64,000 bases of DNA, taken from Oceanicoccus sp. KOV_DT_Chl. Its GTDB lineage: Bacteria; Pseudomonadota; Gammaproteobacteria; Pseudomonadales; Dasaniaceae. A program made the position numbers and the translations under genes. Below, in pieces: positions 47,867 to 57,432 of the stretch (within the stretch, counting starts at the first letter, position 1; each line of letters begins with the position of its first letter). Where the stretch lies: positions 1,984,001 to 2,048,000 of the forward strand of contig NZ_FQLF01000002.1 of assembly GCF_900120175.1 (NCBI RefSeq), written 5' to 3'. The notes beneath the pieces are model-generated. The model had not been told where the DNA came from. It searched no databases and saw only the letters and a list, made by a program, of their open reading frames with translations.

Positions 47867-48624
47867 ATATTTACGCGGTTCGTGCTATTTACCGGTTTGA
47901 AATGGCGCGCTGGTTCCGTACATTGACACAGAGCATTATCTCGCCGGTGATTTCAACTTCGCTATACTTCGTGGTATTTGGTGCCGCCATCGGTTCACGT
48001 ATGGGTGAGATTGATGGGGTTAGCTATGGTGCCTTTATTATTCCTGGCTTGCTGATGTTGTCACTGTTGTCAGAGAGTATTTCAAATGCCTCTTTCGGTA
48101 TTTATTTCCCTAAATATTCTGGCGCGATCTATGAGCTGCTATCGGCCCCAGTGTCGATGGTAGAAGTGGTGATGGGTTATGTGGGTGCAGCGGCGACTAA
48201 ATCTACGTTGTTGGGCTTGCTTATTTTGGCAACGGCCAAATTATTTGTGGATTATCAAATAGAGCATCCATTTTGGATGCTGGCCTTTTTACTGCTGACC
48301 GCTTTAACTTTCAGTTTATTTGGTTTTATTATTGGTATTTGGGCTGATGGTTTTGAGAAATTACAAATTATCCCGCTGATGATTATTATGCCCTTGACGT
48401 TTCTTGGCGGTAGTTTTTACTCTATTTCAATGTTGCCACCGCTGTGGCAAAAAATTGCCCTGCTTAACCCCGTGGTGTATTTGATTAGCGGTTTTCGCTG
48501 GAGTTTTTACGGTGTATCTGATGTTAGTGTCGGTATTAGTCTAGGGATGATTGGGGTTTTTTTGGTGGTTTGTATCGGCGTGGTGGCCTGGGTTTTTAAA
48601 ACGGGGTATAAAATTAGGTCGTGA
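47863..48624 (+). CDS. ABC-2 type transporter permease, YadH-like
   Basis: 253 residues, six membrane spans, with [18 protein letters not shown] and [20 protein letters not shown] that mark the ABC-2 permease family. Works with the coupled ATPase; probably exports a lipid, drug or polysaccharide component. Confidence 0.9.
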   Translation: MNIYAVRAIYRFEMARWFRTLTQSIISPVISTSLYFVVFGAAIGSRMGEIDGVSYGAFIIPGLLMLSLLSESISNASFGIYFPKYSGAIYELLSAPVSMVEVVMGYVGAAATKSTLLGLLILATAKLFVDYQIEHPFWMLAFLLLTALTFSLFGFIIGIWADGFEKLQIIPLMIIMPLTFLGGSFYSISMLPPLWQKIALLNPVVYLISGFRWSFYGVSDVSVGISLGMIGVFLVVCIGVVAWVFKTGYKIRS

Positions 48625-48701
48625 TGTTGTCAGGCCCAGAGCTACATACTTCGATTTTTGTTTTCATGCTTAATGTTTTAGTGTTGTTGTTTTTAAGCAG
48701 T

Positions 48702-48938
48702 ATGTCGGGGTTGCCCGACAGCAAGTCACTTCTTCTTTGCTTGCTCAAAGCAGAAGTAACCAAGAAGACATTGCACCCCGGTTGTCGCCTCCTTCGGGGT
48801 ACAGTTAATAATAAAACGCCTTAGCGTATTTGAATCAAACATTCGGTCGCTCTAAGGGCCGCAAATTTCCTCCGTTGCTCGACTCCTTTTAGGGGAAGAA
48901 AGTCAGGGACATGAATCGCGTTGCGATTCACTGAAAAT
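48702..48938 (-). repeat. Extragenic composite repeat, copy 1
   Basis: Read on the minus strand it has the order: TTTTCAGTGAATCGC, an inverted arm GCGATTCATG, then CCCCTAAAAGGAGTCGAGCA, CGGAGG, TCAAATACGCTAAGGCGT, and an end with AGAAGAAGTGACTTGCTGTC then GGGCAA. The same order occurs at 59441-59770 on the plus strand and in part at 62601-62674. The AAGTCACTTCTTC / AGAAGTAACCAAG part is a frequent extragenic element in proteobacteria. Confidence 0.7.
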
Positions 48939-49096
48939 AAAAAAACAAAACTGAACGCATATCGAAAATGTTAGACCTGCCTCTAAGAAACTATTGGTAC
49001 CATGCGTATTCAAAGTGATGGTCAAATCGATACTTTGTTGAACCGGAGTACCTGAAAGAGGTTTTCTAACGAAGATCGTGCCAACGGTTTCTAGCA

Positions 49097-49146
49097 GGGG
49101 TCAGAGCAAAATTTTACTAACTACGTAAAATTCTTGGTCTGACCCC
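49097..49146. repeat. 50-base imperfect palindrome
   Basis: Arms begin GGGGTCAGAGCAAAATTTTAC and end with its near-inverse GTAAAATT...GTCTGACCCC around a short centre. GGGGTCAGA also recurs at 59872. Such GGGGTCAGA palindromes are common extragenic REP-like units; no transposase is nearby. Confidence 0.6.
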
Positions 49147-49301
49147 GCTCCGTGCCACCCAAGGTTGTGACGCTAGCAAAGGCGGTTTTGGGTTTTGGGT
49201 TCAACCGGTGATAGCAACACTACACTTGATCCAACAATATTCAGAGTGATTTAGGAAGGGCCTTCAGGTTGATACCAGGCATCAACCTGAAGGGGATGTG
49301 A

Positions 49302-50861
49302 TTAAAACGGCGCAGGGTCTGGAAACTGTTTTCGCAACTGCGGTTTGAGGATTTTACCGGAAGGGTTGCGCGGCAGGGCATCGATAAATTGATAAAGTTG
49401 CGGCACTTTATAGCCCGCTAAATTGGCTTTGCAATAAGCTTTAATCGATTCAGCGGTAGGTGAAGTGCCCGGTGCTGCAACAATAATCGCCAGCGGCGTT
49501 TCACCCCATTTTTCTGAAGGGATGCCAATAATGGCTGCTTCCTGAACTTCGGGGCAGGCAGCTAAAGTATTTTCCAATTCAGCGGGATAAATATTCTCAC
49601 CGCCAGAAATGATCATGTCTTTTTTACGATCACAAATATAAATAAAACCTTCTTCGTCCACCGTGCATAAATCACCGGTATAGAGCCAGCCATCTTTTAA
49701 GGTTTCGGCGGTGGCTTCAGGTTTATTCCAGTAACCCAGCATCATGTGTTTGCCGCTTAATATCAGCTCGCCCACTTCGCCGCCACCGGGTGTCACTTCT
49801 TCGCCATTGTCTTTGACGACTTTCGATTCGGTATGCATTTGTGTTTTGCCGATGGAGCCGGCTTTGCGTTCGGCATCTTGCGCTAATAATAAGGTGCCCG
49901 GGCCGCAGGATTCGGTGAGGCCATAGGCTTGTGGAATAGCGATACCCAGTGTTTCATACTGTTTTAATAATGAAACAGGTACCGGTGCTGCGCCTACGGC
50001 GATCCAACGGATGCTGGAAATATCGTATTGCTTTATTTCCGGTGTCATCAACATAAATTGCAATAAGGCAGGAACCAGTGAAGTAATGGTAACTTTTTCT
50101 TCACAGATGGCTTTTAACATTAGCGCCATATCCACATCGCGCATCACAATGCCAGTACCGCCGCGGTGCACGAGCAATGATACCGGCGACAAACAGCCGA
50201 CATGAAACATCGGTAGCGGTAATAAAAAACGGTCATCGCTGCGCATATCCGACGTCGACATGCTGGTGAGTTGCGACCACAACATGCCTTCGTGGCTGTG
50301 CATCGCCCCTTTGGGTAGGCCGGTAGTTCCCGACGTATACATAATAAATAATAAGTCTTGGTCGTAAGCTCCGATGGTTGGCTCCTGCGTAGAAGCGGCC
50401 GCGCATAACTGATCATAATCTTGTGCAAAGCTGGCTAATGCTGCGGTGCTGGCAATCGCATTGATGCGTACAAAATGTTGAATCGCCACCTCCTTGTTTG
50501 TTTGCACTTGGGCAACGGTATCGTCAAAGTCGGCATCATAAAGTAAAGTGATAGCGCCGGAATCGCCAACAATAAAAGCAATTTCATTGGCGACCAGGCG
50601 CCAGTTGACCGGCACCATGACCGCGCCAATTTTGGCAATGGCAAAGTAACTTTCAATAAATTCGATACCGTTTTTCATTAGCGTGGCAATACTATCCCCC
50701 GGTTTGATACCTTGCGCTAATAAGGTATTGGCAATGCGATTGCTGCGCTGATTCAATTCGGCAAAAGTAAAGCGGCGACCACGCTCTACTTCCACAAAAG
50801 CTTCGCCGTTGGCGTTTATCTGTGCACGTTTGCTGAGTAGTTGGCCGATATTTGTTTTCAT
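49302..50861 (-). CDS. AMP-forming acyl-CoA ligase (FadD-like)
   Basis: 519 residues. P-loop IMYTSGTTGLPKGAMHSH, adenylate motif YGLTES, GYWNKPEATAETLKDGWLYTG and the C-terminal Lys motif NPSGKILKPQLR are intact. It activates a carboxylic acid to a CoA ester, here plausibly the steroid side-chain acid. ATG 50861 chosen since upstream Met lacks a site. The dehydrogenase pair lies upstream but a strong terminator (50901-50926) separates them, so this gene likely has its own promoter or depends on read-through. Confidence 0.87.
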   Translation of the reverse strand: MKTNIGQLLSKRAQINANGEAFVEVERGRRFTFAELNQRSNRIANTLLAQGIKPGDSIATLMKNGIEFIESYFAIAKIGAVMVPVNWRLVANEIAFIVGDSGAITLLYDADFDDTVAQVQTNKEVAIQHFVRINAIASTAALASFAQDYDQLCAAASTQEPTIGAYDQDLLFIMYTSGTTGLPKGAMHSHEGMLWSQLTSMSTSDMRSDDRFLLPLPMFHVGCLSPVSLLVHRGGTGIVMRDVDMALMLKAICEEKVTITSLVPALLQFMLMTPEIKQYDISSIRWIAVGAAPVPVSLLKQYETLGIAIPQAYGLTESCGPGTLLLAQDAERKAGSIGKTQMHTESKVVKDNGEEVTPGGGEVGELILSGKHMMLGYWNKPEATAETLKDGWLYTGDLCTVDEEGFIYICDRKKDMIISGGENIYPAELENTLAACPEVQEAAIIGIPSEKWGETPLAIIVAAPGTSPTAESIKAYCKANLAGYKVPQLYQFIDALPRNPSGKILKPQLRKQFPDPAPF

Positions 50862-50900
50862 AAGTGTTTCCAGTCGCAAGCTTGGTGTTTTTTAAAATGG

Positions 50901-50926
50901 AAAAAGGGTTGCCGAAGCAACCCTTT
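50901..50926 (-). terminator. Terminator with UUCG loop between ACAD operon and ligase
   Basis: On the minus strand AAAGGGTTGC, loop TTCG, GCAACCCTTT is a perfect ten-pair stem, followed by TT and a T-rich tract. The stable tetraloop makes termination likely. Confidence 0.8.
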
Positions 50927-50947
50927 ACAGTCAATAAAAATGATCAA

Positions 50948-52090
50948 TTATACGCGCAGCGACTGCAGGCCAATGCTGTCATCGCTGGCCAGTAATGCTC
51001 CCAGTTTTTCAATTTGTACGCTACGACCGCCGAGGATCATACCGACATGTTTGGCCCACAAAAAATAACGGTGAATGGGGTATTCAATATCAGCGCCAAT
51101 ACCGCCGTGCAAATGCTGGGTACGGTACACCACGCGATGTCCCGCTTCGGCGGCATACCATTTGGCGATGCGTACTTCTGAGCGAGCGTCCTGTGCAGAT
51201 TCAATTTTATACAGTGCTAACCAATAGCTGGAACGAATGGCTTCAACATCGATGTAGGCATCTGCTGCTTGCATGGCCACTGCTTGAAAGGAGCCAATCG
51301 GTGCGCCAAATTGTTTACGCTCGCAGGTAAACTCGGCAGTACGTTTTACCGCTTCTTCGGTAATGCCGACTTGTTGTGCACACAGGGCTAATTCTGCCCG
51401 CAGTTCCAGCCAGGCTAAAATTGATTCGCCGTCGCCAGCATTGCCAAGTACGGCGTCGCTGTTGACGGTTACATTATTAAGCGTAATAGACGCTTCTTTT
51501 AAACCTAAGCTGGATTGTTGGCCGGTTAATGCCAGTTGTTCACTATCGATAATAAATACCGTTTGTTTGCCATCGCTGTTGGTGGCTGGGACTAGAATGG
51601 CATCGGCATACAAACCGTCGACAACAAAATCCAGCTGCCCATTTAAAATCCACTGCTCACCTTTTTGGCTGGCATTGATACGGCCTGCGGCAGCCTGACT
51701 GACGCCGAGTTCGGAAATAGCCGCGGTCAGTTTTTTATCGCCGCTGGCTAACGGTGTCAGGTATTTTTCTTTTTGCGCCGTGCTGCCGAATTCAATAATG
51801 GGTAGCGCACCCAATACCAGGCTGGCAAATAATGGAATCGGTGCCACCCGGCGACCTTGCTCTTCCAGTAGCATGCACAGTTCGGTTAAACCTAAACCGG
51901 TGCCGCCAAATTCTTCCGGAATGGTAATGCCGAGCAAACCCTGCTCGCCCAGTGTTTTCCATAAGGTGTTATCGTAGACATCGTCGTTGCGATCAAAACT
52001 TAATAAAAATTCGTCGGTGGCGCTGTCAGTAAAAATTTGTTGTGCCAGATCGCGGATGGCGATTTGGTCTGCTGAAAATGAAAAGTCCAT
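50948..52090 (-). CDS. Acyl-CoA dehydrogenase, ChsE1/FadE28-like subunit
   Basis: 380 residues. MDFSFSADQIAIRDL start, GLTELCMLLEEQGR, and the C-terminal HLHGGIGADIEYPIHRYFLWAK resemble the FadE28 subunit of the alpha2-beta2 steroid-CoA dehydrogenase ChsE1-ChsE2. In such enzymes only one subunit of each pair carries a complete active site. Together with 52166 it likely dehydrogenates the C3 or C5 steroid side-chain CoA ester. 75 bases separate it from the upstream partner. Confidence 0.85.
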   Translation of the reverse strand: MDFSFSADQIAIRDLAQQIFTDSATDEFLLSFDRNDDVYDNTLWKTLGEQGLLGITIPEEFGGTGLGLTELCMLLEEQGRRVAPIPLFASLVLGALPIIEFGSTAQKEKYLTPLASGDKKLTAAISELGVSQAAAGRINASQKGEQWILNGQLDFVVDGLYADAILVPATNSDGKQTVFIIDSEQLALTGQQSSLGLKEASITLNNVTVNSDAVLGNAGDGESILAWLELRAELALCAQQVGITEEAVKRTAEFTCERKQFGAPIGSFQAVAMQAADAYIDVEAIRSSYWLALYKIESAQDARSEVRIAKWYAAEAGHRVVYRTQHLHGGIGADIEYPIHRYFLWAKHVGMILGGRSVQIEKLGALLASDDSIGLQSLRV

Positions 52091-52165
52091 AAGCTTGGTC
52101 TCTTTCTCTATTGTGTATTCACATCCGCCAACAGGCGGTGATATTAACGACTATCTATTCGTTGA

Positions 52166-53361
52166 TTAACGGTGGCGGGGCATACCCAAACCAAAGTTGG
52201 CAACAATGCCGCGCTGCAATTCGTTAATGCCGCCGCCGAAAGTATTGATCTGGCAGCGCCGGTACTCGTGTTCCAAATCGCCATACAAAGCTGCAGCGCT
52301 GGAGCCCGCTCTAACCAAAGTATTGGGGCCAATGGATTCCATTAATAATTGGCAAATTGATACCAATCCTTCGGTCGAAAATACTTTTAGCGCTGAGGCC
52401 AATGCCGGGTTCATATTGCCCTTATCCAAATCCCAGGCCATCCGGGCGTTCATTACGCGCATGGCCTCAAGTCGCGCCATGGCTTCGGCGAGGTTGGCTT
52501 GAATTCGGGTTCATCAATCGGGCGCTGGCCCTTGTTGTGGGCTTGAGTGCTTTCGGTGCGTGCCCAGTTAAGAGTGCGCTGAAATAATTTCCACCCCTGG
52601 ATGCCCCATGCCGCTAAGCCGACGCGCTCGTGGTTAAGCTGCGACATAATCAAGCCCCAGCCTTTATCGAGTTCACCAATCATCATCGATTTATGTACGC
52701 GCACATTGTTGTAGTAACTCATATTGGTGCGGACGCTACCGACTGTGTGGATAGGCGCAATAGAAAAGCCGGGGTCTTTGGCATCAACGACAAACATCGT
52801 CACCCCTTTGTGGCGCACGTCTGGAGTAGTACGTGTGGCCAGCCACACATAGTCCGCGGATTCGGCGGCAGAGGTGAACACCTTGGTGCCGTTGATCAGG
52901 TAATAATCGTTGTCGTCAGGATCGAGGGTGGCAGTGGTGCTAAGTGCCGCCAGATCGGTACCGGCATTGGGCTCGGAGTAACCAATCGCAAAATGGGTTT
53001 CACCGGAGGCGATACCAGGCAAAAAGCGCTGCTTCATTTCTTCGGTGCCGTAGTCCATTAACGCGGGCCCGACAGTATTCAGGGTCACGAAAGGAATGGG
53101 TGCCCCTGCTAATAAGGCCTCTTCAAAGAACATCAGTTGCTCGGCAGTAGTCGCGCCCTGGCCGCCGTATTCCTTGGGCCAGCCAATCGCCAGCCATCCA
53201 TCCGCGCCCATTTGGCGAATGATCTGCTTGTACAGATCGCCGCCTTCAGCATTGGCGGGATTGCGAAGTTGATCGGCGATATCCGGGGTAATCAACTGGC
53301 TAAAGTAGTCGCGCAGTTTCTTGCGCAGTGCTTTTTGGTCGTCGGTATAGTCGATAATCAT
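52166..53361 (-). CDS. Acyl-CoA dehydrogenase, ChsE2/FadE29-like subunit, one-base frame break
   Basis: MIIDYTDDQKALRKKLRDYF start, GWPKEYGGQG, HFAIGYSEPNAGTDLAAL and the C-terminal TFGGGINELQRGIVANFG match FadE29 (ChsE2). The frame shifts at 52502-52505 (AATT): one base added continues through AEAMARLEAMRVMN, giving 398 residues. Forms the heteromer with the 50948 product. The upstream divergent TetR at 53650 and an operator-like palindrome suggest control. Confidence 0.87.
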
Positions 53362-53536
53362 GGTTTGCCTTCTCATTAAATGGCGTCAGCTCAACTGGCT
53401 GACGGCACGTGATTTGGTGGGTTAGCGCTTGCTGTTGACCCAAAGCATGGCGGTATTGTTGATACCTGCCGGCTTATTCAAAGTGCATCGTTTGCAGTAG
53501 TTGATACGTTGCACCGGTGAATAGGATCATATAATA

Positions 53537-53558
53537 TTGAATTTGAATTCAATTTCAA
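53537..53558. promoter_or_regulatory. Candidate TetR operator in divergent promoter
   Basis: A 22-base near-palindrome centred on GAATTC with arms TTGAAT and TTTCAA-type (20 of 22 positions symmetric), lying between the divergent ChsE2-like and TetR genes. The A/T-rich surroundings (ATATAATATT) could hold a promoter. Binding is inferred, not shown. Confidence 0.5.
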
Positions 53559-53649
53559 CAATAATCGCTTTCCAGCGGTTAATTTTTGTCTGAATCGTGG
53601 TGGCTACCGTTGATGGTAGTGCACATTCAGGCTTTTAGGGTGATGGCTA

Positions 53650-54354
53650 ATGGCTTCTGCGGCAGCTAAAAAATCAGCGACAACAGTAAAAAGCGCCAAG
53701 GGTGAGAAGGCCAGAGCCAAGCTCAAGAGTGCTGCGTTGCGGGTGATGGAGCAGGTGGGCTATCACAAGATGCGGATTGTTGATGTGACCGCCGAGGCCG
53801 GAGTGGCATCTGGGCTTTTTTACCATTATTTCAAAGACTTAAAGAGTTTGACTCTGGAAGTGCTGGGTGATTTTGTGTCCCATTCGCTGCAATTGGAAGA
53901 CATTGAGAAAGATGTGCCCAAGGGCGACTGGTATGAGCGTATGCTGGCCCACAACCGTTTGGTAGTGCACTCTTATGCGGAGCGGCCTGGCATTATGCGC
54001 TGTTTGTTGCAGCTGGCGGACGAAGATGAAGACTTCTCGGGTTTGCTGCGACAAAATTTTATTGAGCAGTTGAGCTGGTTAACCCGGCAAATGCCCAAGT
54101 TATTCCCGGAAGCGGCGATGTCAGAGCATCAGTCGATGATGGTGGCCTTTACGCTGGCGGGCACTGGCGAAATGGTATTGCGGGATTACTATATCAATCG
54201 CGAGCCAGTGCTGGTGGCAGAGGCTCTGGATGCCGAGCAAATGGCAGAATTAATTACCGTTATTTTTTATCGCGGTTTGTTTTTGGAAAATCCACCTTCC
54301 GAAAAATTAAATTACACCGCTAATTTGGAAAAAGTAAGGCGTAGAAAAAATTAA
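53650..54354 (+). CDS. TetR family regulator
   Basis: 234 residues. Lys/Ala-rich N-terminus, then HTH of TetR type: KMRIVDVTAEAGVASGLFYHYFKDLKSL (about 39-66). It is divergent from the dehydrogenase pair, and downstream 98 bases begins the ChsH2-ChsH1-Ltp2 set on the same strand. A KstR-like role in side-chain catabolism is plausible. Confidence 0.88.
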   Translation: MASAAAKKSATTVKSAKGEKARAKLKSAALRVMEQVGYHKMRIVDVTAEAGVASGLFYHYFKDLKSLTLEVLGDFVSHSLQLEDIEKDVPKGDWYERMLAHNRLVVHSYAERPGIMRCLLQLADEDEDFSGLLRQNFIEQLSWLTRQMPKLFPEAAMSEHQSMMVAFTLAGTGEMVLRDYYINREPVLVAEALDAEQMAELITVIFYRGLFLENPPSEKLNYTANLEKVRRRKN

Positions 54355-54452
54355 GTTTGGGTGGGGAATGCTAACGGTTTGATGCAGATTGCATCGTCAT
54401 CACTGGCTAGCGTTTTACCATTAATCATTTTACTAACGATTAGGACGGCAGC

Positions 54453-55421
54453 ATGACTCCTGAAGAAACCAAAGCGTTTGAAGCAAAAATTTACGCCTAT
54501 GTAGGCCGTGAAAACGGGCCACCAAAACAAGGCAATGACGATGTCAACCCGGCGATGATTCGGCAGTGGGCTGAAATCATGGGTGACGAACTGGGTATCT
54601 ACACTGATGCCGAGTTTGCAGCGACAACCAGCAAAGGCGGCATCATTGCCCCGCCAGCGATGTTGCAAGCCTGGAGTATGGAAGGCTACCCGATGGCGGC
54701 AAATCCGGCTAAAGATGTACAGCGCGAATTACATAGTGTATTTGATGAAAACGGTTTTACCGGTGTACTCGGCACTAACACCTCCACTGAGTTCTTCCGC
54801 GATTTAAAACCGGGTGATGCGGTAACCGCCCATACCATTATCGATAATATTTCCGAACAAAAAGCCACTGCTCGCGGCATTGGTTATTTTATTGAAACCG
54901 TCGCTACCTTTACTGATCAATTAGGTGAAGAAGTGGGTCGTCAGGTGTTCCGGGTATTAAAATTTATTCCCAATGACAGCAATAGCGCTGCTGCAAGTAC
55001 CGCTGATGACAGCGCACCGGCAACACCAGCGCGCATTCATGCACCACGGGGTCACGACAATGGTTGGTGGTGGAATGCCTGCGATGAAGGCAAAGTATTA
55101 ATTCAGCGCTGCAAATCGTGTCAGACGTTACGTCATCCGCCTCGGCCAATGTGTGGTGAGTGTCAGTCAATCGAATGGGATTCCATTGAGTCGACACTGG
55201 ACGGTGAAATTTTCAGTTTCACCACACTGCATTATCCTAAAGTTCCGGGTTATCAATACCCCTGCATAGTCGGTGTTATTTCCTTAGCAGAAGGTACGCG
55301 TCTGGTCGCCAATATCGTAGATATTGATTACGAAGATGTAGTGATTGGCATGAAAGTGAAAGGCGCAGTGGAGCAGGTTGATGAAAAAACCATGCTACCC
55401 GTCTTCCGTGTAGTGAAATAA
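54453..55421 (+). CDS. ChsH2-like fused MaoC-N/DUF35 protein
   Basis: 322 residues: an N-terminal MaoC-type half (IMGDELGIYTDAEFA, residues 43-57; catalytic His absent) and a C-terminal DUF35 half with zinc ribbon CKSC...CGEC at about 220-240, joined by an Asn/Ser/Ala/Pro-rich linker near 172-195. This is the layout of mycobacterial ChsH2, which works with ChsH1 in hydration and with Ltp2 in aldol cleavage. The split version is at 26347/26924. Confidence 0.87.
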   Translation: MTPEETKAFEAKIYAYVGRENGPPKQGNDDVNPAMIRQWAEIMGDELGIYTDAEFAATTSKGGIIAPPAMLQAWSMEGYPMAANPAKDVQRELHSVFDENGFTGVLGTNTSTEFFRDLKPGDAVTAHTIIDNISEQKATARGIGYFIETVATFTDQLGEEVGRQVFRVLKFIPNDSNSAAASTADDSAPATPARIHAPRGHDNGWWWNACDEGKVLIQRCKSCQTLRHPPRPMCGECQSIEWDSIESTLDGEIFSFTTLHYPKVPGYQYPCIVGVISLAEGTRLVANIVDIDYEDVVIGMKVKGAVEQVDEKTMLPVFRVVK

Positions 55422-55432
55422 GGGGAGTGATG

Positions 55433-55855
55433 ATGACAACTACAACCGTATCCTTCGTCAGTGTTAATGTTGGCGATAAATTACCGAGTACAGAAATTCC
55501 GATTACTTCATCGCTGATTGTCGGTGGCGCTATTGCCTCCCGTGATTTCACTACCGTGCATCATGATAAAAAAGCCGCTCAAGCTGGCGGCCTGCCTGAT
55601 GTGTTTATGAACATCTTAACCAGCAATGGTTTAATGGGTAGCTATGTCACCAACTGGGCCGGCGTTGATGCCACCGTTAAAAAAATCGATTTGAAATTAG
55701 GTGCGCCTAACTTACCCGGTTTTGTGATGACCTTGGTCGGTGAAGTAAAAGCCAAAGACGACGCCAGTAACACCGTTGATATCGAAGTCGTTGGTGAAAA
55801 TAATGTGTGGGGCATGCATATGGCCGGCACTGTAAAAATACAATTACCGCAATAA
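55433..55855 (+). CDS. ChsH1-like MaoC hydratase
   Basis: 140 residues. IASRDFTTVHHDKKAA carries Asp and His at the expected hydratase positions; FMNILTSNGLMGSYVTNWAG follows. Close paralogue of 27333. AGGGGAG site five bases before ATG 55433; adjacent ATG codons at 55430 and GTG 55427 are alternatives. Follows ChsH2 by about 11 bases. Confidence 0.87.
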   Translation: MTTTTVSFVSVNVGDKLPSTEIPITSSLIVGGAIASRDFTTVHHDKKAAQAGGLPDVFMNILTSNGLMGSYVTNWAGVDATVKKIDLKLGAPNLPGFVMTLVGEVKAKDDASNTVDIEVVGENNVWGMHMAGTVKIQLPQ

Positions 55856-55867
55856 GGAGCGCATAGC

Positions 55868-57037
55868 ATGGTTAAAGATAAAGCTGCAATTGTCGGTATT
55901 GGCAGTACCGAGTTTTCAAAAAATTCCGGGCGTTCTGAATTACAACTTTCAGCAGAAGCGGTTAAAGCGGCACTCGATGATGCCGGTTTAAAACCTTCCG
56001 ATGTCGATGGCATGACCACCTTCACCATGGACACCACCGACGAAATCGAATTAGCCCGTGCCGTCGGTATTGGTGACATTACGTTTTACTCACGCGTCCC
56101 TCACGGCGGTGGCGCAGCAACCGGTTTGATTCACCAGGCGGTGATGGCAATTGCTTCCGGCATGTGTGAAACCGTGGTCTGCTATCGCGGTTTAAACGGC
56201 CGTTCAGGACACCGTTTTTCAGAAGGCGTTTCCGGTGAAATCACCACCTCCGATGCCATTCACTGGGGGTGGTATACACCTTCAGGTTTAATGACACCGG
56301 CGTCATGGGTATCCATGTATTCCGAACGCTATATGCACCTGGCCGGTAGAGAGAGAGTACAAGAAGCATTGTTTGAAATTGCCTACACCACTCGGCAACA
56401 CGGTGCCTCAAATCCAGCAGCAATGTTTCATGGCCATCCTTTTGATCGCGCTGAATACGATGCGCAGAAAAAAATCGTTGGTCCATTAAAATTATACGAT
56501 TGCTGCTTGGAATCTGATGGTGCTTCAGCGGTAGTCATTACCCGTTCCGACAAAGCCAAAGATTGCAAAAACGGCGGTGTATCCATTAAAGGCGTAGGCC
56601 AGTGTGCCGCCGCCAATATGGAATCCATGACCTCGTTCTACCGCGATGAAATCGCCGCCATTCCGTCAATGGATGTTGGTGCTCGGGTAGCGTACGAGCA
56701 ATCAGGTTTAACCGTAGACGATATTGACGCCGCTGTTATTTACGATGCGTTTACGCCGATTGTGTTATGGCAATTAGAAAGTTGGGGCTTTGCAGAAAAA
56801 GGCGAGGCCGCAGATTTTGTCAACGCTGGTAATTTACGTTTGGACGGTCGCTTACCTTGTAATACGCATGGTGGGCAATTATCAGAAGCGTATATTCATG
56901 GTGTTAACGGTATTGTTGAAGCAACGCGGTTGGTGCGTGGGACTTCGGTTAATCAACCGAAGAAAGATGTGAATCACGCGTTGGTGACTTCCGGTGTTGG
57001 TGTGCCTACGGGTGGAGCGATACTTGGGAAGATGTAG
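55868..57037 (+). CDS. Ltp2-like thiolase-fold aldolase
   Basis: 389 residues. AIVGIGSTEFSKNSGRSEL opening, PHGGGAATGLIHQA, NTHGGQLSEAYIHGVNG and VTSGVGVPTGGAILG end are those of Ltp2-type proteins, which cleave the hydroxylated side chain from the steroid nucleus by retro-aldol chemistry in complex with DUF35. AAGGAG precedes ATG. Last gene of the ChsH2-ChsH1-Ltp2 group; a hairpin terminator follows. Confidence 0.87.
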   Translation: MVKDKAAIVGIGSTEFSKNSGRSELQLSAEAVKAALDDAGLKPSDVDGMTTFTMDTTDEIELARAVGIGDITFYSRVPHGGGAATGLIHQAVMAIASGMCETVVCYRGLNGRSGHRFSEGVSGEITTSDAIHWGWYTPSGLMTPASWVSMYSERYMHLAGRERVQEALFEIAYTTRQHGASNPAAMFHGHPFDRAEYDAQKKIVGPLKLYDCCLESDGASAVVITRSDKAKDCKNGGVSIKGVGQCAAANMESMTSFYRDEIAAIPSMDVGARVAYEQSGLTVDDIDAAVIYDAFTPIVLWQLESWGFAEKGEAADFVNAGNLRLDGRLPCNTHGGQLSEAYIHGVNGIVEATRLVRGTSVNQPKKDVNHALVTSGVGVPTGGAILGKM

Positions 57038-57432
57038 GTTGGGTTGGTTTTTTTCGGGGGAAGTTTGGGGGCTGCTATTGCGGCCCTTTTTTTATTGTTT
57101 GCCGGTTTCGCCCGGCGGCAAGTTACTTCATTTTTCAAAAAATGAGACTAAGAAAAGTGAATTCCATCGGGTACAACCCCTTCGTATCTAAATTGTCATT
57201 CCCGACCCCGATCGGGACAAAAGCACGAAGTGCGTTGAACGCCTGTTTTATTCAAGGGGGCCCGCAGGGTGTACCTAAAACGCTTCACGGGGCAGGCTCA
57301 GCGGAGCGAATCATCCAGAGCTACGGAGTGATTATTTCTATACCTATGCCGCAGTTTAATCATTAAGTTTAAACTACCCAAGCAATCAAAACTTAAAATC
57401 AAAAAAACTCAAACAAAAAACCATAACTACAA
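57038..57432. other. Intergenic region with terminator and repeat remnants
   Basis: 395 bases. Holds the Ltp2 terminator (57069-57093), a stretch at 57095-57180 that resembles the end of the extragenic element (CCGGCGGCAAGTTACTTC and AAGAAAAGTGA), and a REP-like palindrome near 57195-57215 (TCATTCCCGA..TCGGGA). No gene. Confidence 0.55.
57069..57093 (+). terminator. Rho-independent terminator after Ltp2
   Basis: GGGCTGC pairs with GCGGCCC around TATT, followed by seven T. Confidence 0.72.

Larger units (their letters stand above)
48625..49301. other. Intergenic region with composite extragenic repeat
   Basis: 677 bases with no credible gene. 48702-48938 is a copy of an extragenic element in minus orientation (see that entry), followed by a palindrome at 49097-49146. 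Short open frames inside are by-products of the repeat. Confidence 0.6.

Noticed and set aside
48621-48824. Short plus-strand open frame after the ABC permease
   Set aside because: Lies across the extragenic repeat and has no start signal or conserved motif.
57142-57366. Short plus-strand open frame in the Ltp2-TetR gap
   Set aside because: Made of repeat remnants; composition unlike coding sequence.
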